From Nemertoderma westbladi (lineage: Eukaryota; Xenacoelomorpha; Nemertodermatida; Nemertodermatidae), in NCBI GenBank assembly GCA_032718475.1, contig JAUCBJ010006780.1, positions 1-64,000 of the forward strand: DNA of 64,000 nt, given 5' to 3'. A program made the position numbers and the translations under genes. Below the pieces are notes generated by a model, which made no database searches, was not told the origin of the DNA, and was given only the letters and a program-made list of their open reading frames with translations. Below, piece after piece: positions 1 through 13,500 of this stretch; the first letter of the stretch is position 1; each line of letters starts with the position of its first letter.

Positions 1-264
1 GACACTAAGGCGAACCATTCTGCACAATATGGCCAATACCCCAATCTTGGTAGCCAATGCGGACGCGCGGTGGTGGTGTAAGATTGGAGGGACCATGCTT
101 TCTTCTGCTAGCAGTTTTGTGGTGTTTCTTTTTTTATAAATATAGATGTCTATAATTGCTCATTTTCGTGATTTAATAAATTTACCGGTAAGATTATTTA
201 ATAATAACAAATTAGGTCAAAATGTCTAAATGCTAATGCTGTCAAAATATAAGAAAATCATTCC

Positions 265-630
265 AAAAAGTTTTGTTATGGGGGTTATCCTGGTTGCTGA
301 TTTCATTTCCCTCGTCAGATTTAAATTTTAACAAAACCTACTATGTCTGCGTATGTCTGTCTGTCGGTTTTTCTGTCTGTCCAGCTATCTGTCTGTCAAA
401 GTAATAGGAAATCATACCAACTGGCTAACTTATGGTTGGTGATTTCATTTCCGATGTCAGTTTTCATGTATGACGTCATCCACATTGTCTGTCTGTCTGT
501 TCAGCTGTTGGTCATATTTTGACGGACAGACCGACAGCAATTCAGACAGACATGGCGCTGTCAAATGAAAAATCTGACTTCAGAAATGAAATCACCGCCC
601 CGTAAAACCCTTACAACAAAATTTTCAGCT
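265..630. repeat. Imperfect inverted repeat with TCTG microsatellite
   Basis: The stretch around 265-325 (GTTTTGTTATGGGGG followed by GATTTCATTTC) reappears in reverse complement around 565-630, and a third partial copy lies at 419-460. The centre is made of degenerate TCTG/CAGA repeats (about 345-395, 487-505, 520-552). This looks like a decayed foldback or MITE-type element. No target duplication was identified and there is no coding potential. Confidence 0.5.
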
Positions 631-1430
631 AGGTTGTGTGAATTTTAACATTTAAATTTAATTAAATGCATTTTCTGGCGAATGCTATTTATAAATTCAA
701 ATTGCAAAGGCTTTTTACAGAATCAATATAAATCGCTGATTTTTCGTATAAAAAATTGGTGTTTTGAAACTATTGTATAGAAATATTTTTGAAATTTAGA
801 GTTTATCCATAATTTTAACTAAATATTTGTTCATTTTTCATGATTTTTTGGCATGTTTCCTTTTTTTTGTTGTAATTTTTGTAAATTAGCTGTAAAATGA
901 AAACGGTATATAATATCAACATTCTGTCTGTAGGATTTATTGTATTCCGGATATGTGCATACAATTTCATTAAAATTCATTGAAAATTGTTGGAGTATTT
1001 GCGATTTTTTGAATAATTTCATAAATTATGTTAAAAGGGTAAAATAAAAAATTAAAAAACATCAATTCAAACAACAAGTGTGCAAAACATCAATTAATTT
1101 GGATAAAATGCAGTGCAGTATCCTAAATAAGGGGTTGAAAATTTCTAGTCAATTAGGGACCCCCCCCCCCCCCCCCTTAATATTACAAAATGGATAAAGA
1201 AGAAGAAAATTATAGTGCTATTGCGTCCAGTTACCCCCCTATCCGATTATATGACAAGAAGTTACCTGCTTATAAAGATATTGGATTGAAGGAGAAGGTA
1301 TGGGAGACTATAGCAAAACACCTGGCGACAGATAATGAGTATAATTAAATCATGATAATTATTGTTATAATGTTAACAATAATTTTAGTTTCGAAATTAA
1401 TATTTAAAAATCCAGCTCCCCCTCTTATTG
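631..1430. other. AT-rich noncoding DNA
   Basis: No gene is supported here. The stretch is AT-rich and has a poly-C tract near 1160-1177. Short ORFs in it have no recognisable domain and low-complexity composition. Confidence 0.6.
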
Positions 1431-1693
1431 CCTTTGACGCGTCCGCCTGAAGCGTCCGCTTGACGCGCCCGCTTGACGCGCCCGCTTGACGCGCCCGCTT
1501 GATGCGCCCGCTTGACGCGCCCGCTTGACGCGCCCGCTTGACGCGCCCGCTTGACGCGCCCGCTTGACGCGCCCGCTTGACGCGCCCGCTTGACGCGCCC
1601 GCTTGACGCGCCCGCTTGACGCGCCCACTTAACGCGTCCGCTTGACGCGCCCGCTTGACGCGCCCGCTTGACGCGCCCACTTGACGCGTCCGC
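1431..1693. repeat. 13-bp GC-rich minisatellite
   Basis: About 19-20 tandem copies of a 13-bp unit (TTGACGCGCCCGC) with a few substitutions. Because 13 is not a multiple of three, the array reads through all three frames with a 39-bp protein period. That explains open frames on the minus strand encoding a repetitive SSGRVKRARQ-like peptide. Outside the repeat those frames have no recognisable protein, so they are treated as chance ORFs. It is CpG-dense in an otherwise AT-rich context. Confidence 0.85.
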
Positions 1694-2600
1694 GTTGGTT
1701 GGGGCTCCACCTCCAACCCTTCACAATCTAAAGTCCCCCAACCACTTTCATCGCTCAACTTTATATTTCCTAACCTCACTACTGATTGAATCCCGTGGGC
1801 CAATTTTCGTGGTGCCAAAAAGAGAAAATAACCAGCAAAAACTAGACATACGTTAACTAACACCAACAATATTACAGGATTTTATTTCTGAGATCCTTTC
1901 CGTTGAACCATGACCTAGTAAAGATATCTTTAGTAGGTCATGGTGGAACTTAATGTTGCATGAAATTCCGTATTCCTGGAGCCGTATTTACTAAGATCGT
2001 CCCGAGCCAGAGCCGAGCTAAAGCTTGTGAGCTTGGTCGCTTCACAACTGCCACTGAAAAGAAAAGGGAAACTCTTGGCACGAAAAAGAAACCAAATTAT
2101 CCTTGCCGTGCCTTTTTTCTGTCGTGGGTTTTTCTGTCAAGGGAGCGACAAAAAGCAACCTCCTTTACAATAATACTGTTTTTAATCTAATAACAATCTT
2201 AAATCTTCTACATAGCTTTAACAACCATAATCTTTAATACAACAATAAAATATTTCTAGCTAACAAAAAATATATTATCTATACTTAAATAAATCGCAAC
2301 ATAATTTACATCAATATATGTATTTTAATCTTCGACTGGTTTTTTATTTCAGTACCAATAACATTGCCACGTTCACAAAACATTAAAGACAAAAGTTATG
2401 ATCAAAAATGTGTTTTAATTAATAATTGTGTCACGACTTCCGACTCTCTAAATGTGAACGAGGCCTTAGGGAGGGGAGGAGGGGAGGGGGGGGGGGGGGG
2501 GGGGGGGGGGTAGACCGCACTTATAGACCGCATATAGACGTAAAATACAAATTCATCCCTCTCCAGGGAGCAATCGACGCAATTAACGCAGTTGATTACT
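1694..2600. other. Noncoding stretch with poly-G tract
   Basis: No gene recognised. It contains a long poly-G run (about 2472-2510), next to which proline-rich or glycine-rich frames open artificially. Positions around 1905-1945 hold a short imperfect inverted repeat (CATGACCTAGTAAAGATATC and its near complement). Confidence 0.5.
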
Positions 2601-2604
2601 TCCA

Positions 2605-2672
2605 AAATTAAAACTGAAACCTGTTCTATTGAATTTCGTTTATTGTTTTGGTTAGAATAACATACCACTGCA
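2605..2672. repeat. Dispersed ~78-bp repeat, copy 1
   Basis: A degenerate copy of a short repeat whose core reads TTTATTGTTTTGGTTAGAA, with an ACCTGTTC-like flank. Other copies in the window lie near 12210-12245, 14185-14275, 20640-20735, 33520-33605, 37796-38022 (tandem), 47378-47425, 61800-61905 and 63365-63412. Family identity is unknown; it could be a MITE or a dispersed satellite monomer. Confidence 0.55.
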
Positions 2673-2945
2673 ACAATTTAACATTGAGACGATATATTAA
2701 TTCTTTTTCACCCCCCCCAGCCCCGCCCCCCCCCCACAAAAAGTGCAAGAAATAATGTATAATTACTTCAATGACCCTAATGAAATAAATAAATAAATAT
2801 GCACATAATATATTAATTAATTACAGTACAATAATATTGCGTTGATAACAGCTATTAACATTAGAACACTAATCACTAAATGAGTTGCACCAATCAACGT
2901 TAAACTGCTATAATAAACACTAATAAACTACAACTGATAATGTTG

Positions 2946-5900
2946 GATTGGAATTAGGGTTTGGGTGTAAGTAAACCTTGTTGTAGCAAGTATTACATCA
3001 GTAATGGATTGGAATTAGGGTTTGGGTGTAAGTAAACCTTGTTGTAGCAAGTATTACATCAGTAATGGATTGGAATTAGGGTTTGGGTGTAAGTAAACCT
3101 TGTTGTAGCAAGTATTACATCAGTAATGGATTGGAATTAGGGTTTGGGTGTAAGTAAACCTTGTAGCAAGTATTACATCAGTAATGGATTGGAATTAGGG
3201 TTTGGGTGTAAGTAAACCTTGTTGTAGCAAGTATTACATCAGTAATGGATTGGAATTAGGGTTTGGGTGTAAGTAAACCTTGTTGTAGCAAGTATTACAT
3301 CAGTAATGGATTGGAATTAGGGTTTGGGTGTAAGTAAACCTTGTTGTAGCAAGTATTACATCAGTAATGGACTTCGCGAATTACGGGTTTGGCAGTAGCC
3401 TTAGCGAATTGACACTGTTAGGGGGTAGGTCAATTTATGCATAGTAACGTTGGCCCTCTAGCGGTATGACTGGAGTAACTGCAGATGGATTAGCCTCCTT
3501 GGTGAAAGTCACAGCTTGGTCTAAGTACATATCTGACAAGTTTCAGCTTAATCGGATTGCGAATTAGGGTTTGGGCTGTAAGTAAACCTTGGCCCTCTAG
3601 CAAGTATTACCATCAGTAATGGATCTGGAATTAGGGTTTGGGTGTAAGTAAACCCTTGTTGCTCAAGTATTACATCAGAATGGATTGGAACTTAGGCGCT
3701 TTGAAGTCCGTAGCAAAGTTATTAGCATGTCAAAATCGTAACGACGACGACGACGACGACAACGACGACGACAACTATTTGCATAAATTGACCCACCCCC
3801 TAACAGTGTCAATTCGCTAAGGCTCCGCCAACTTCGTGGCTCGCCCCACATCAGTAATGGATTGGAATTAGGGTTTGGGTGTAAGTAAACCTTGTAGCAA
3901 GTATTACATCAGTAATGGATTGGAATTAGGGTTTGGGTGTAAGTAAACCTTGTTGTAGCAAGTATTACATCAGTAATGGATTGGAATTAGGGTTTGGGTG
4001 TAAGTAAACCTAGTAGCAAGTATTACATCAGTAATGGATTGGAATTAGGGTTTGGGTGTAAGTAAACCTTGTTGTAGCAAGTATTACATCAGTAATGGAT
4101 TGGAATTAGGGTTTGGGTGTAAGTAAACCTTGTTGTAGCAAGTATTACATCAGTAATGGATTGGAATTAGGGTTTGGGTGTAAGTAAACCTTGTTGTAGC
4201 AAGTATTACATCAGTAATGGATTGGAATTAGGGTTTGGGTGTAAGTAAACCTTGTTGTAGCAAGTATTACATCAGTAATGGATTGGAATTAGGGTTTGGG
4301 TGTAAGTAAACCTTGTTGTAGCAAGTATTACATCAGTAATGGATTGGAATTAGGGTTTGGGTGTAAGTAAACCTTGTTGTAGCAAGTATTACATCAGTAA
4401 TGGATTGGAATTAGGGTTTGGGTGTAAGTAAACCTTGTTGTAGCAAGTATTACATCAGTAATGGATTGGAATTAGGGTTTGGGTGTAAGTAAACCTTGTT
4501 GTAGCAAGTATTACATCAGTAATGGATTGGAATTAGGGTTTGGGTGTAAGTAAACCTTGTAGCAAGTATTACATCAGTAATGGATTGGAATTAGGGTTTG
4601 GGTGTAAGTAAACCTTGTAGCAAGTATTACATCAGTAATGGATTGGAATTAGGGTTTGGGTGTAAGTAAACCTTGTTGTAGCAAGTATTACATCAGTAAT
4701 GGATTGGAATTAGGGTTTGGGTGTAAGTAAACCTTGTAGCAAGTATTACATCAGTAATGGATTGGAATTAGGGTTTGGGTGTAAGTAAACCTTGTTGTAG
4801 CAAGTATTACATCAGTAATGGATTGGAATTAGGGTTTGGGTGTAAGTAAACCTTGTAGCAAGTATTACATCAGTAATGGATTGGAATTAGGGTTTGGGTG
4901 TAAGTAAACCTTGTAGCAAGTATTACATCAGTAATGGATTGGAATTAGGGTTTGGGTGTAAGTAAACCTTGTTGTAGCAAGTATTACATCAGTAATGGAT
5001 TGGAATTAGGGTTTGGGTGTAAGTAAACCTTGTAGCAAGTATTACATCAGTAATGGATTGGAATTAGGGTTTGGGTGTAAGTAAACCTTGTAGCAAGTAT
5101 TACATCAGTAATGGATTGGAATTAGGGTTTGGGTGTAAGTAAACCTTGTTGTAGCAAGTATTACATCAGTAATGGATTGGAATTAGGGTTTGGGTGTAAG
5201 TAAACCTTGTAGCAAGTATTACATCAGTAATGGATTGGAATTAGGGTTTGGGTGTAAGTAAACCTTGTAGCAAGTATTACATCAGTAATGGATTGGAATT
5301 AGGGTTTGGGTGTAAGTAAACCTTGTTGTAGCAAGTATTACATCAGTAATGGATTGGAATTAGGGTTTGGGTGTAAGTAAACCTTGTAGCAAGTATTACA
5401 TCAGTAATGGATTGGAATTAGGGTTTGGGTGTAAGTAAACCTTGTAGCAAGTATTACATCAGTAATGGATTGGAATTAGGGTTTGGGTGTAAGTAAACCT
5501 TGTTGTAGCAAGTATTACATCAGTAATGGATTGGAATTAGGGTTTGGGTGTAAGTAAACCTTGTTGTAGCAAGTATTACATCAGTAATGGATTGGAATTA
5601 GGGTTTGGGTGTAAGTAAACCTTGTAGCAAGTATTACATCAGTAATGGATTGGAATTAGGGTTTGGGTGTAAGTAAACCTTGTAGCAAGTATTACATCAG
5701 TAATGGATTGGAATTAGGGTTTGGGTGTAAGTAAACCTTGTTGTAGCAAGTATTACATCAGTAATGGATTGGAATTAGGGTTTGGGTGTAAGTAAACCTT
5801 GTTGTAGCAAGTATTACATCAGTAATGGATTGGAATTAGGGTTTGGGTGTAAGTAAACCTTGTAGCAAGTATTACATCAGTAATGGATTGGAATTAGGGT

Positions 5901-8900
5901 TTGGGTGTAAGTAAACCTTGTTGTAGCAAGTATTACATCAGTAATGGATTGGAATTAGGGTTTGGGTGTAAGTAAACCTTGTTGTAGCAAGTATTACATC
6001 AGTAATGGATTGGAATTAGGGTTTGGGTGTAAGTAAACCTTGTAGCAAGTATTACATCAGTAATGGATTGGAATTAGGGTTTGGGTGTAAGTAAACCTTG
6101 TTGTAGCAAGTATTACATCAGTAATGGATTGGAATTAGGGTTTGGGTGTAAGTAAACCTTGTTGTAGCAAGTATTACATCAGTAATGGATTGGAATTAGG
6201 GTTTGGGTGTAAGTAAACCTTGTAGCAAGTATTACATCAGTAATGGATTGGAATTAGGGTTTGGGTGTAAGTAAACCTTGTAGCAAGTATTACATCAGTA
6301 ATGGATTGGAATTAGGGTTTGGGTGTAAGTAAACCTTGTTGTAGCAAGTATTACATCAGTAATGGATTGGAATTAGGGTTTGGGTGTAAGTAAACCTTGT
6401 AGCAAGTATTACATCAGTAATGGATTGGAATTAGGGTTTGGGTGTAAGTAAACCTTGTAGCAAGTATTACATCAGTAATGGATTGGAATTAGGGTTTGGG
6501 TGTAAGTAAACCTTGTTGTAGCAAGTATTACATCAGTAATGGATTGGAATTAGGGTTTGGGTGTAAGTAAACCTTGTAGCAAGTATTACATCAGTAATGG
6601 ATTGGAATTAGGGTTTGGGTGTAAGTAAACCTTGTAGCAAGTATTACATCAGTAATGGATTGGAATTAGGGTTTGGGTGTAAGTAAACCTTGTAGCAAGT
6701 ATTACATCAGTAATGGATTGGAATTAGGGTTTGGGTGTAAGTAAACCTTGTAGCAAGTATTACATCAGTAATGGATTGGAATTAGGGTTTGGGTGTAAGT
6801 AAACCTTGTTGTAGCAAGTATTACATCAGTAATGGATTGGAATTAGGGTTTGGGTGTAAGTAAACCTTGTAGCAAGTATTACATCAGTAATGGATTGGAA
6901 TTAGGGTTTGGGTGTAAGTAAACCTTGTTGTAGCAAGTATTACATCAGTAATGGATTGGAATTAGGGTTTGGGTGTAAGTAAACCTTGTTGTAGCAAGTA
7001 TTACATCAGTAATGGATTGGAATTAGGGTTTGGGTGTAAGTAAACCTTGTAGCAAGTATTACATCAGTAATGGATTGGAATTAGGGTTTGGGTGTAAGTA
7101 AACCTTGTAGCAAGTATTACATCAGTAATGGATTGGAATTAGGGTTTGGGTGTAAGTAAACCTTGTTGTAGCAAGTATTACATCAGTAATGGATTGGAAT
7201 TAGGGTTTGGGTGTAAGTAAACCTTGTTGTAGCAAGTATTACATCAGTAATGGATTGGAATTAGGGTTTGGGTGTAAGTAAACCTTGTAGCAAGTATTAC
7301 ATCAGTAATGGATTGGAATTAGGGTTTGGGTGTAAGTAAACCTTGTTGTAGCAAGTATTACATCAGTAATGGATTGGAATTAGGGTTTGGGTGTAAGTAA
7401 ACCTTGTAGCAAGTATTACATCAGTAATGGATTGGAATTAGGGTTTGGGTGTAAGTAAACCTTGTTGTAGCAAGTATTACATCAGTAATGGATTGGAATT
7501 AGGGTTTGGGTGTAAGTAAACCTTGTAGCAAGTATTACATCAGTAATGGATTGGAATTAGGGTTTGGGTGTAAGTAAACCTTGTAGCAAGTATTACATCA
7601 GTAATGGATTGGAATTAGGGTTTGGGTGTAAGTAAACCTTGTTGTAGCAAGTATTACATCAGTAATGGATTGGAATTAGGGTTTGGGTGTAAGTAAACCT
7701 TGTTGTAGCAAGTATTACATCAGTAATGGATTGGAATTAGGGTTTGGGTGTAAGTAAACCTTGTAGCAAGTATTACATCAGTAATGGATTGGAATTAGGG
7801 TTTGGGTGTAAGTAAACCTTGTAGCAAGTATTACATCAGTAATGGATTGGAATTAGGGTTTGGGTGTAAGTAAACCTTGTTGTAGCAAGTATTACATCAG
7901 TAATGGATTGGAATTAGGGTTTGGGTGTAAGTAAACCTTGTAGCAAGTATTACATCAGTAATGGATTGGAATTAGGGTTTGGGTGTAAGTAAACCTTGTT
8001 GTAGCAAGTATTACATCAGTAATGGATTGGAATTAGGGTTTGGGTGTAAGTAAACCTTGTTGTAGCAAGTATTACATCAGTAATGGATTGGAATTAGGGT
8101 TTGGGTGTAAGTAAACCTTGTAGCAAGTATTACATCAGTAATGGATTGGAATTAGGGTTTGGGTGTAAGTAAACCTTGTAGCAAGTATTACATCAGTAAT
8201 GGATTGGAATTAGGGTTTGGGTGTAAGTAAACCTTGTTGTAGCAAGTATTACATCAGTAATGGATTGGAATTAGGGTTTGGGTGTAAGTAAACCTTGTTG
8301 TAGCAAGTATTACATCAGTAATGGATTGGAATTAGGGTTTGGGTGTAAGTAAACCTTGTAGCAAGTATTACATCAGAAATGGATTGGAATTAGGGTTTGG
8401 GTGTAAGTAAACCTTGTTGTAGCAAGTATTACATCAGTAATGGATTGGAATTAGGGTTTGGGTGTAAGTAAACCTTGTAGCAAGTATTACATCAGTAATG
8501 GATTGGAATTAGGGTTTGGGTGTAAGTAAACCTTGTAGCAAGTATTACATCAGTAATGGATTGGAATTAGGGTTTGGGTGTAAGTAAACCTTGTTGTAGC
8601 AAGTATTACATCAGTAATGGATTGGAATTAGGGTTTGGGTGTAAGTAAACCTTGTAGCAAGTATTACATCAGTAATGGATTGGAATTAGGGTTTGGGTGT
8701 AAGTAAACCTTGTAGCAAGTATTACATCAGTAATGGATTGGAATTAGGGTTTGGGTGTAAGTAAACCTTGTTGTAGCAAGTATTACATCAGTAATGGATT
8801 GGAATTAGGGTTTGGGTGTAAGTAAACCTTGTAGCAAGTATTACATCAGTAATGGATTGGAATTAGGGTTTGGGTGTAAGTAAACCTTGTAGCAAGTATT

Positions 8901-9215
8901 ACATCAGTAATGGATTGGAATTAGGGTTTGGGTGTAAGTAAACCTTGTAGCAAGTATTACATCAGTAATGGATTGGAATTAGGGTTTGGGTGTAAGTAAA
9001 CCTTGTTGTAGCAAGTATTACATCAGTAATGGATTGGAATTAGGGTTTGGGTGTAAGTAAACCTTGTAGCAAGTATTACATCAGTAATGGATTGGAATTA
9101 GGGTTTGGGTGTAAGTAAACCTTGTTGTAGCAAGTATTACATCAGTAATGGATTGGAATTAGGGTTTGGGTGTAAGTAAACCTTGAAGCAAGTATTATAT
9201 CAGTAATGGATTGGA
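2946..9215. repeat. Satellite array, 61/58-bp monomers, ~105 copies
   Basis: Tandem array of a monomer containing AATTAGGGTTTGGGTGTAAG and AGCAAGTATTACATCAG. Two length variants, 61 bp (CCTTGTTGTAGC) and 58 bp (CCTTGTAGC, lacking TTG), are interspersed. Beyond about 4550 the order long-short-short recurs often, hinting at a ~177-bp higher-order unit. Copies are almost identical, which implies recent amplification or strong homogenisation. The array carries no protein; each monomer contains TTAGGGTTTGGG, which resembles but does not form a telomeric repeat. The true copy number may differ because assemblies compress such arrays. Confidence 0.95.
3368..3850. repeat. Scrambled patch inside the satellite with a 46-bp inverted repeat
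   Basis: Here the regular array breaks into degenerate monomers, a short GAC-repeat (about 3741-3770) and unrelated sequence. The segment near 3399-3445 recurs in reverse complement near 3773-3822 with few differences. It may be a small inserted foldback element or a local assembly error; the sequence alone cannot separate these. Confidence 0.6.
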
Positions 9216-9605
9216 TCAGCATTTATAGTATTCAATTTTATTTACCTTGAATTTAAAAAAATTATAATTTATTATTTAAATTTATTAATTTTTCACAAAG
9301 TTTTCTTAAAATGTTTTATTTCAGTTTTACTGTTCGGCACTACTTTTAAGGGCCTTTGATCTATAATTAACCTCGATGGCTGACGTCAGCGGGATATAAA
9401 GTACTATATGTCTCCCAAGTAAAAAATAGTTATTATTTTATTATAAATTTCAAAATTCTGTTTATTTTTCCCATAAATTAGACTGGAAAAGTTGGGCGAG
9501 GGAATGGAATAGTTGGCTATTAAAAATAAATAAATAAATAACTGCAGCAGGTAAATAACCAACACTAATAAACTGCACCAATAATAATTGTATAACATCT
9601 GTGGG
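9216..9605. other. AT-rich 3' flank of the CCDC142-like gene
   Basis: Noncoding, AT-rich sequence between the satellite and the stop codon of the minus-strand gene. It should hold the 3'UTR and polyadenylation signal. Several AT-rich candidates are present, but none can be chosen with confidence. Confidence 0.4.
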
Positions 9606-10527
9606 TCATTCCTGATTGGTGTAACAAATAGACGGGAGACGCCACTTAGAGACGGACCCGCTGTGTAGTCGGAGATTCAACCAATCAGAGAGCCGTATAT
9701 CCAGCGAGGGAGTCACGCCCCCTGTCGGGTCTCGGTATATCTGAGGAATATCGATGTCCCTTCGGTTCAGCATCGCGGGTTGTCTAGCGACCGAATCCCG
9801 TGAGGTCACCCCGCTGGGCTGTTCCAACAACACGTTCATCACACCCTGCAACTGTTCGAACATATCGAGAGACAACAGACCCCTGATCGCCTCCCTGGTA
9901 ACCCCGCATCCCTCGCTTAGCAACCAATTCTTGACCTCGTTGAAGTCCAACTGCAACTGGAGGGCCCCGTATAAACTAAACTTCACCTTCTCTTTCAGTA
10001 TGTGATCCAACCAGGTTTGGTAAACCGCTATTAAAGTCATCGATAACAGATGTATCTGTCCCACTGTAGGGATTACTGATAATCCCTCACCCAGCGGTTC
10101 CAACAGGGATTCAATTATCACATTCACATACTCGTTAGGTCCTGTAGGTGGCGTTGTTTTACGCTTCCAGTCCTTCCCCGGCGGGAAGCACTCCCTCCAG
10201 AGGTTGGCGCACATAGTAGTCGCCTGTTCCGTGTAGAGCCGCGCCGCGGAGCTATTCAATTGGCTCAACATCTCGGTCTCACCCAGCACCAACTGCCAAT
10301 AGGCGTTGAGGGATTGGAAGACGGGCGAGTGATCTTGTATGAGGGATCGAATGTGATTGGATGTGGTGTTGGCGAGAGCGGCGACGAGTCGCAGATCCGA
10401 GTATGTTAGCAGAATGTAGGCGGGCGTGTTCCAGACCTGGAGGTATCTGTCGATACGGATGTGGTACCAATGTCGGTAGGTGTCTAGGGATACTAGTATA
10501 GCGGCGTAGACCCGGGGCATCGATTCA
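9606..10527 (-). CDS. CCDC142-like gene, terminal exon
   Basis: The acceptor TTAG precedes 10527 and the frame runs 307 codons to the stop at 9606. This exon carries the best-conserved block, about residues 170-240 of the exon product, rich in Leu/Trp with the FSLYGALQLQ segment that points to the CCDC142 family. No disabling mutation is seen, so the gene looks functional. Confidence 0.65.
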
Positions 10528-13500
10528 CTAACACACCGCTGGTTGAATCTAAGGAGTAAAAGCGGAGAAAGCTCAATAACAAAGCAGTAAAAAGTCGTCG
10601 GTTGAAATACAGTAAAAAGTAAAGTTTACTCGAATGTTACACCCGGGATCTCAATGCTCCCCAGAGGAATCTGAGTGACCATGTAACATGTAAGGATGCA
10701 AGGTAGAGAGAGATATGTCCCTGGCTAGTCCCTTTGAGTCATTTGTAGGGATCGAACCCTCGACCTCCGGAGTTATGTGAATTCAAGGTACCTGATTAAA
10801 CCACTAACCCAAGAAAGGACCTTCGGTTTAATACCTTTACAAATACAACCTCCATGGTAGTCCAGCTCCATCAGCTTCCACTTACCTTTGTATTCCAGTG
10901 TGGGGGAATGTCGAGGTAGGAAGTTGGTGGTCCATCGCCCTGAGAGTGACGAGGAGAGGTGTTACTGAACGGGACACCCACATGGCGAAACGGGACACAT
11001 GGGACGCAGTGACACCCTGTAGAGACTTAGCAGACTGGAGTTTGGGGCTGAGAGAGGCGGCGATAGACTGGGAGTACAGGGAGTCCCATTGGGATAAACC
11101 AATAGAGAGCAGGAGGTTGGTAACCACGCAACGCAGACCCGAGACCATGCTGGAGGGCAGGATGTCGTCTCTCGCGCTCAATGTAACTAGATGGATCATC
11201 CGACATAGCAGCAGTGCGGTGGATCGGTCTGCCAAGCCGACGTGACCCAGAGGTTGGTGGGTTGAGTTGGACCGCCAGGCCGGCTCCGACCACTGAAGGT
11301 ACATGTTTACGGCAAACCGTTGCCACAAACTATCCATATACCTAATCATTATTAAATATTAATAACTAAAAGTTTATTGTTCTCTATATTATTATTGTCT
11401 CTCCTTTATTGAAATATTAATAAGATAAATAATTAGTTAATAATTTATTTAACAAATTTACATTCCTTATTATTAAGATAGCCGTAATTGCTAATTAAAA
11501 GCCGATCAATTTATTGACTTAAAATATATATGAAAAATATATATGGGTTAATGCCAACCATATTGACCAAGTCACGTGTGACGGGACAAAAAATATACAA
11601 AAAATGGAAAATCATTCGAGAATGAATGGTCGGTTGGCTTTGATAATTTGATTGCCGAATACACAATAATCGGTCCCCTTCCTGCTGTAGTTTCGTAGTA
11701 AATTGGAGATATCAGAAAAACAAAAAAAAATTAACGTGGTCCGTTTTTTTGTCACATACGTGACACTCGGTAAATGATTAATTTAATAGCATATAAATTG
11801 TCAAATATGGTCTCATTAACCCGATGTGTTAACACTTCCACTCATATTCTTCCAGATATGTTTGAGTTAGATTGGCAATTTTTGGCGTTTTAGCAGTTCA
11901 TATAAATAAATTTCGTGAGCGTGTCCAAAATGGTCCAAAAAAGTGTCCCATACTTAACGGAGGTTTTCCATCTGTAAACGCGAACTCATCAAGATTTAGA
12001 TCACCACATCCATTTCTCTGATAGTTTTGCCATGTATGGGTTGTATCAGTGAGACTGCTATGTAAACACTTGTTTGGCCAGGTTGAAAAAACTGCCATGT
12101 CCCATAACGTGACAGGATGTCCCATACTTGACATTGTGTTGGGGGCAGAAGTTAATCATAGTCTAACTGACATTTAATTAATGGCTGGGGGCTTACCAGT
12201 CACAGATAAACTGTAATCTGCTCCTTCCCCTTAATTGACAACAGACCAAATTAACTTATTACCCAAATAACTATATATTTGTGGAAAGGGTTTTGAGATT
12301 GGGACAGTTTGGTTGAGAGTGGGATGGAAGTTGTGAATTGAACAGGAGTTGGCAGTGGGAAGGACGATGAACTGAATTTAAATTCTAGTACGGAGTCGAG
12401 TTGTTTGAATAATTTTATGATTTGTTTTTAATTGGAAAATAAATGTCAAAAATTACAATAATCGTTTCCATGTAAATTTCCTTTCTATACCATATCAATA
12501 TGTCCCATACATGACATCAAAAACTGTCTATTTACATTTTCAAATTAATTTTTTGATATAAAATATCGGTTTTCAGTTGACCATATGCAACAGTTTTGTG
12601 TATCACATTGTTATTTTCCTGACAAAATATATTTTTTCAGAATCTCTACACCCCCAGGGGGTTAAATTATATTTAATAACAAAGTATTTAAAAAATTATT
12701 AGCACAATTATTTAGATATAATAATAATAAATATATAAAAATATATTTAGCCCCACTTTTCACGGCAAAGTTTCCCAGAAAGTGAAACTTTATGTTGTCA
12801 CTGGATTAAAAACTTTCTGGTTTCATATGCAGAAATTATCGCTCTTTCTAACTATCACTATGCCAAATTCTCAAAGTTAATTTCAAAATTCAACAAATTT
12901 CAAAAATCATGTGCGGGACATTGGTCAATATGGTTGGCATGGACCCATATACTAAATGATTCTTTGGCTCTATAATCTGTAGTACTTAGTATAATAACTT
13001 GACGAACCAAGTCGTCCTTTGATAGTTATCACACCACACAGTACTGATCCGTACTGACAGTACGGATCCGGAATCAGGTGAGGACCTTCGAATACGTAAG
13101 GGAAAGGCATGGGCAGCCTTGAATAGGCTTTCCAGGATTTGGAAGTCATCGAGAATTAATCGGAAACTTAAGGTCCGATTATTTAGAGCAGCAGTAGTTC
13201 CAGTACTCCTCTATGGGAGTCCATGCTGGGCTCTAACTGTTGAGGACACCAAATCTCTGGATGGCACATTCACAAGAATGCTACGCCGGGTTCATTGTGT
13301 CAAGTACAATGCACACATCTCCAACCAGACACTATATAACATTGGAGGTGTCTCATTGGTTCCCCCAAGCTTGACACTAGAACAAAGTCGCCTCCGCTTT
13401 GCAGGACATTGCTTTCGGCGTGAGGACCAGCCAGTGCATAATCTTGTACTTTGGCAGCCTCATGGAGTGAATAAGCATGGTGGACAGCCCATGACTTTCT

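Noticed and set aside
1345-1869. Repetitive basic protein on the minus strand
   Set aside because: The frame stays open only because the 13-bp minisatellite lacks stops; flanking residues show no domain.
2402-2668. Proline-rich protein across the poly-G/C tract (also 48026-48267)
   Set aside because: Open frame created by homopolymer runs; in the second case only 48141 onward belongs to a real exon.
2946-9215. CRISPR-like or telomeric array
   Set aside because: Monomers are contiguous with no variable spacers, and TTAGGGTTTGGG occurs once per 58-61 bp, so it is neither a CRISPR array nor telomeric DNA.
10748-10812. Functional tRNA gene
   Set aside because: A and B boxes are present, but no complete cloverleaf, and the same tRNA-like head plus body recurs at 15540-15702, which indicates a SINE.
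10898-11245. Plus-strand 115-residue ORF
   Set aside because: Shadow of exon 4 of the minus-strand gene.
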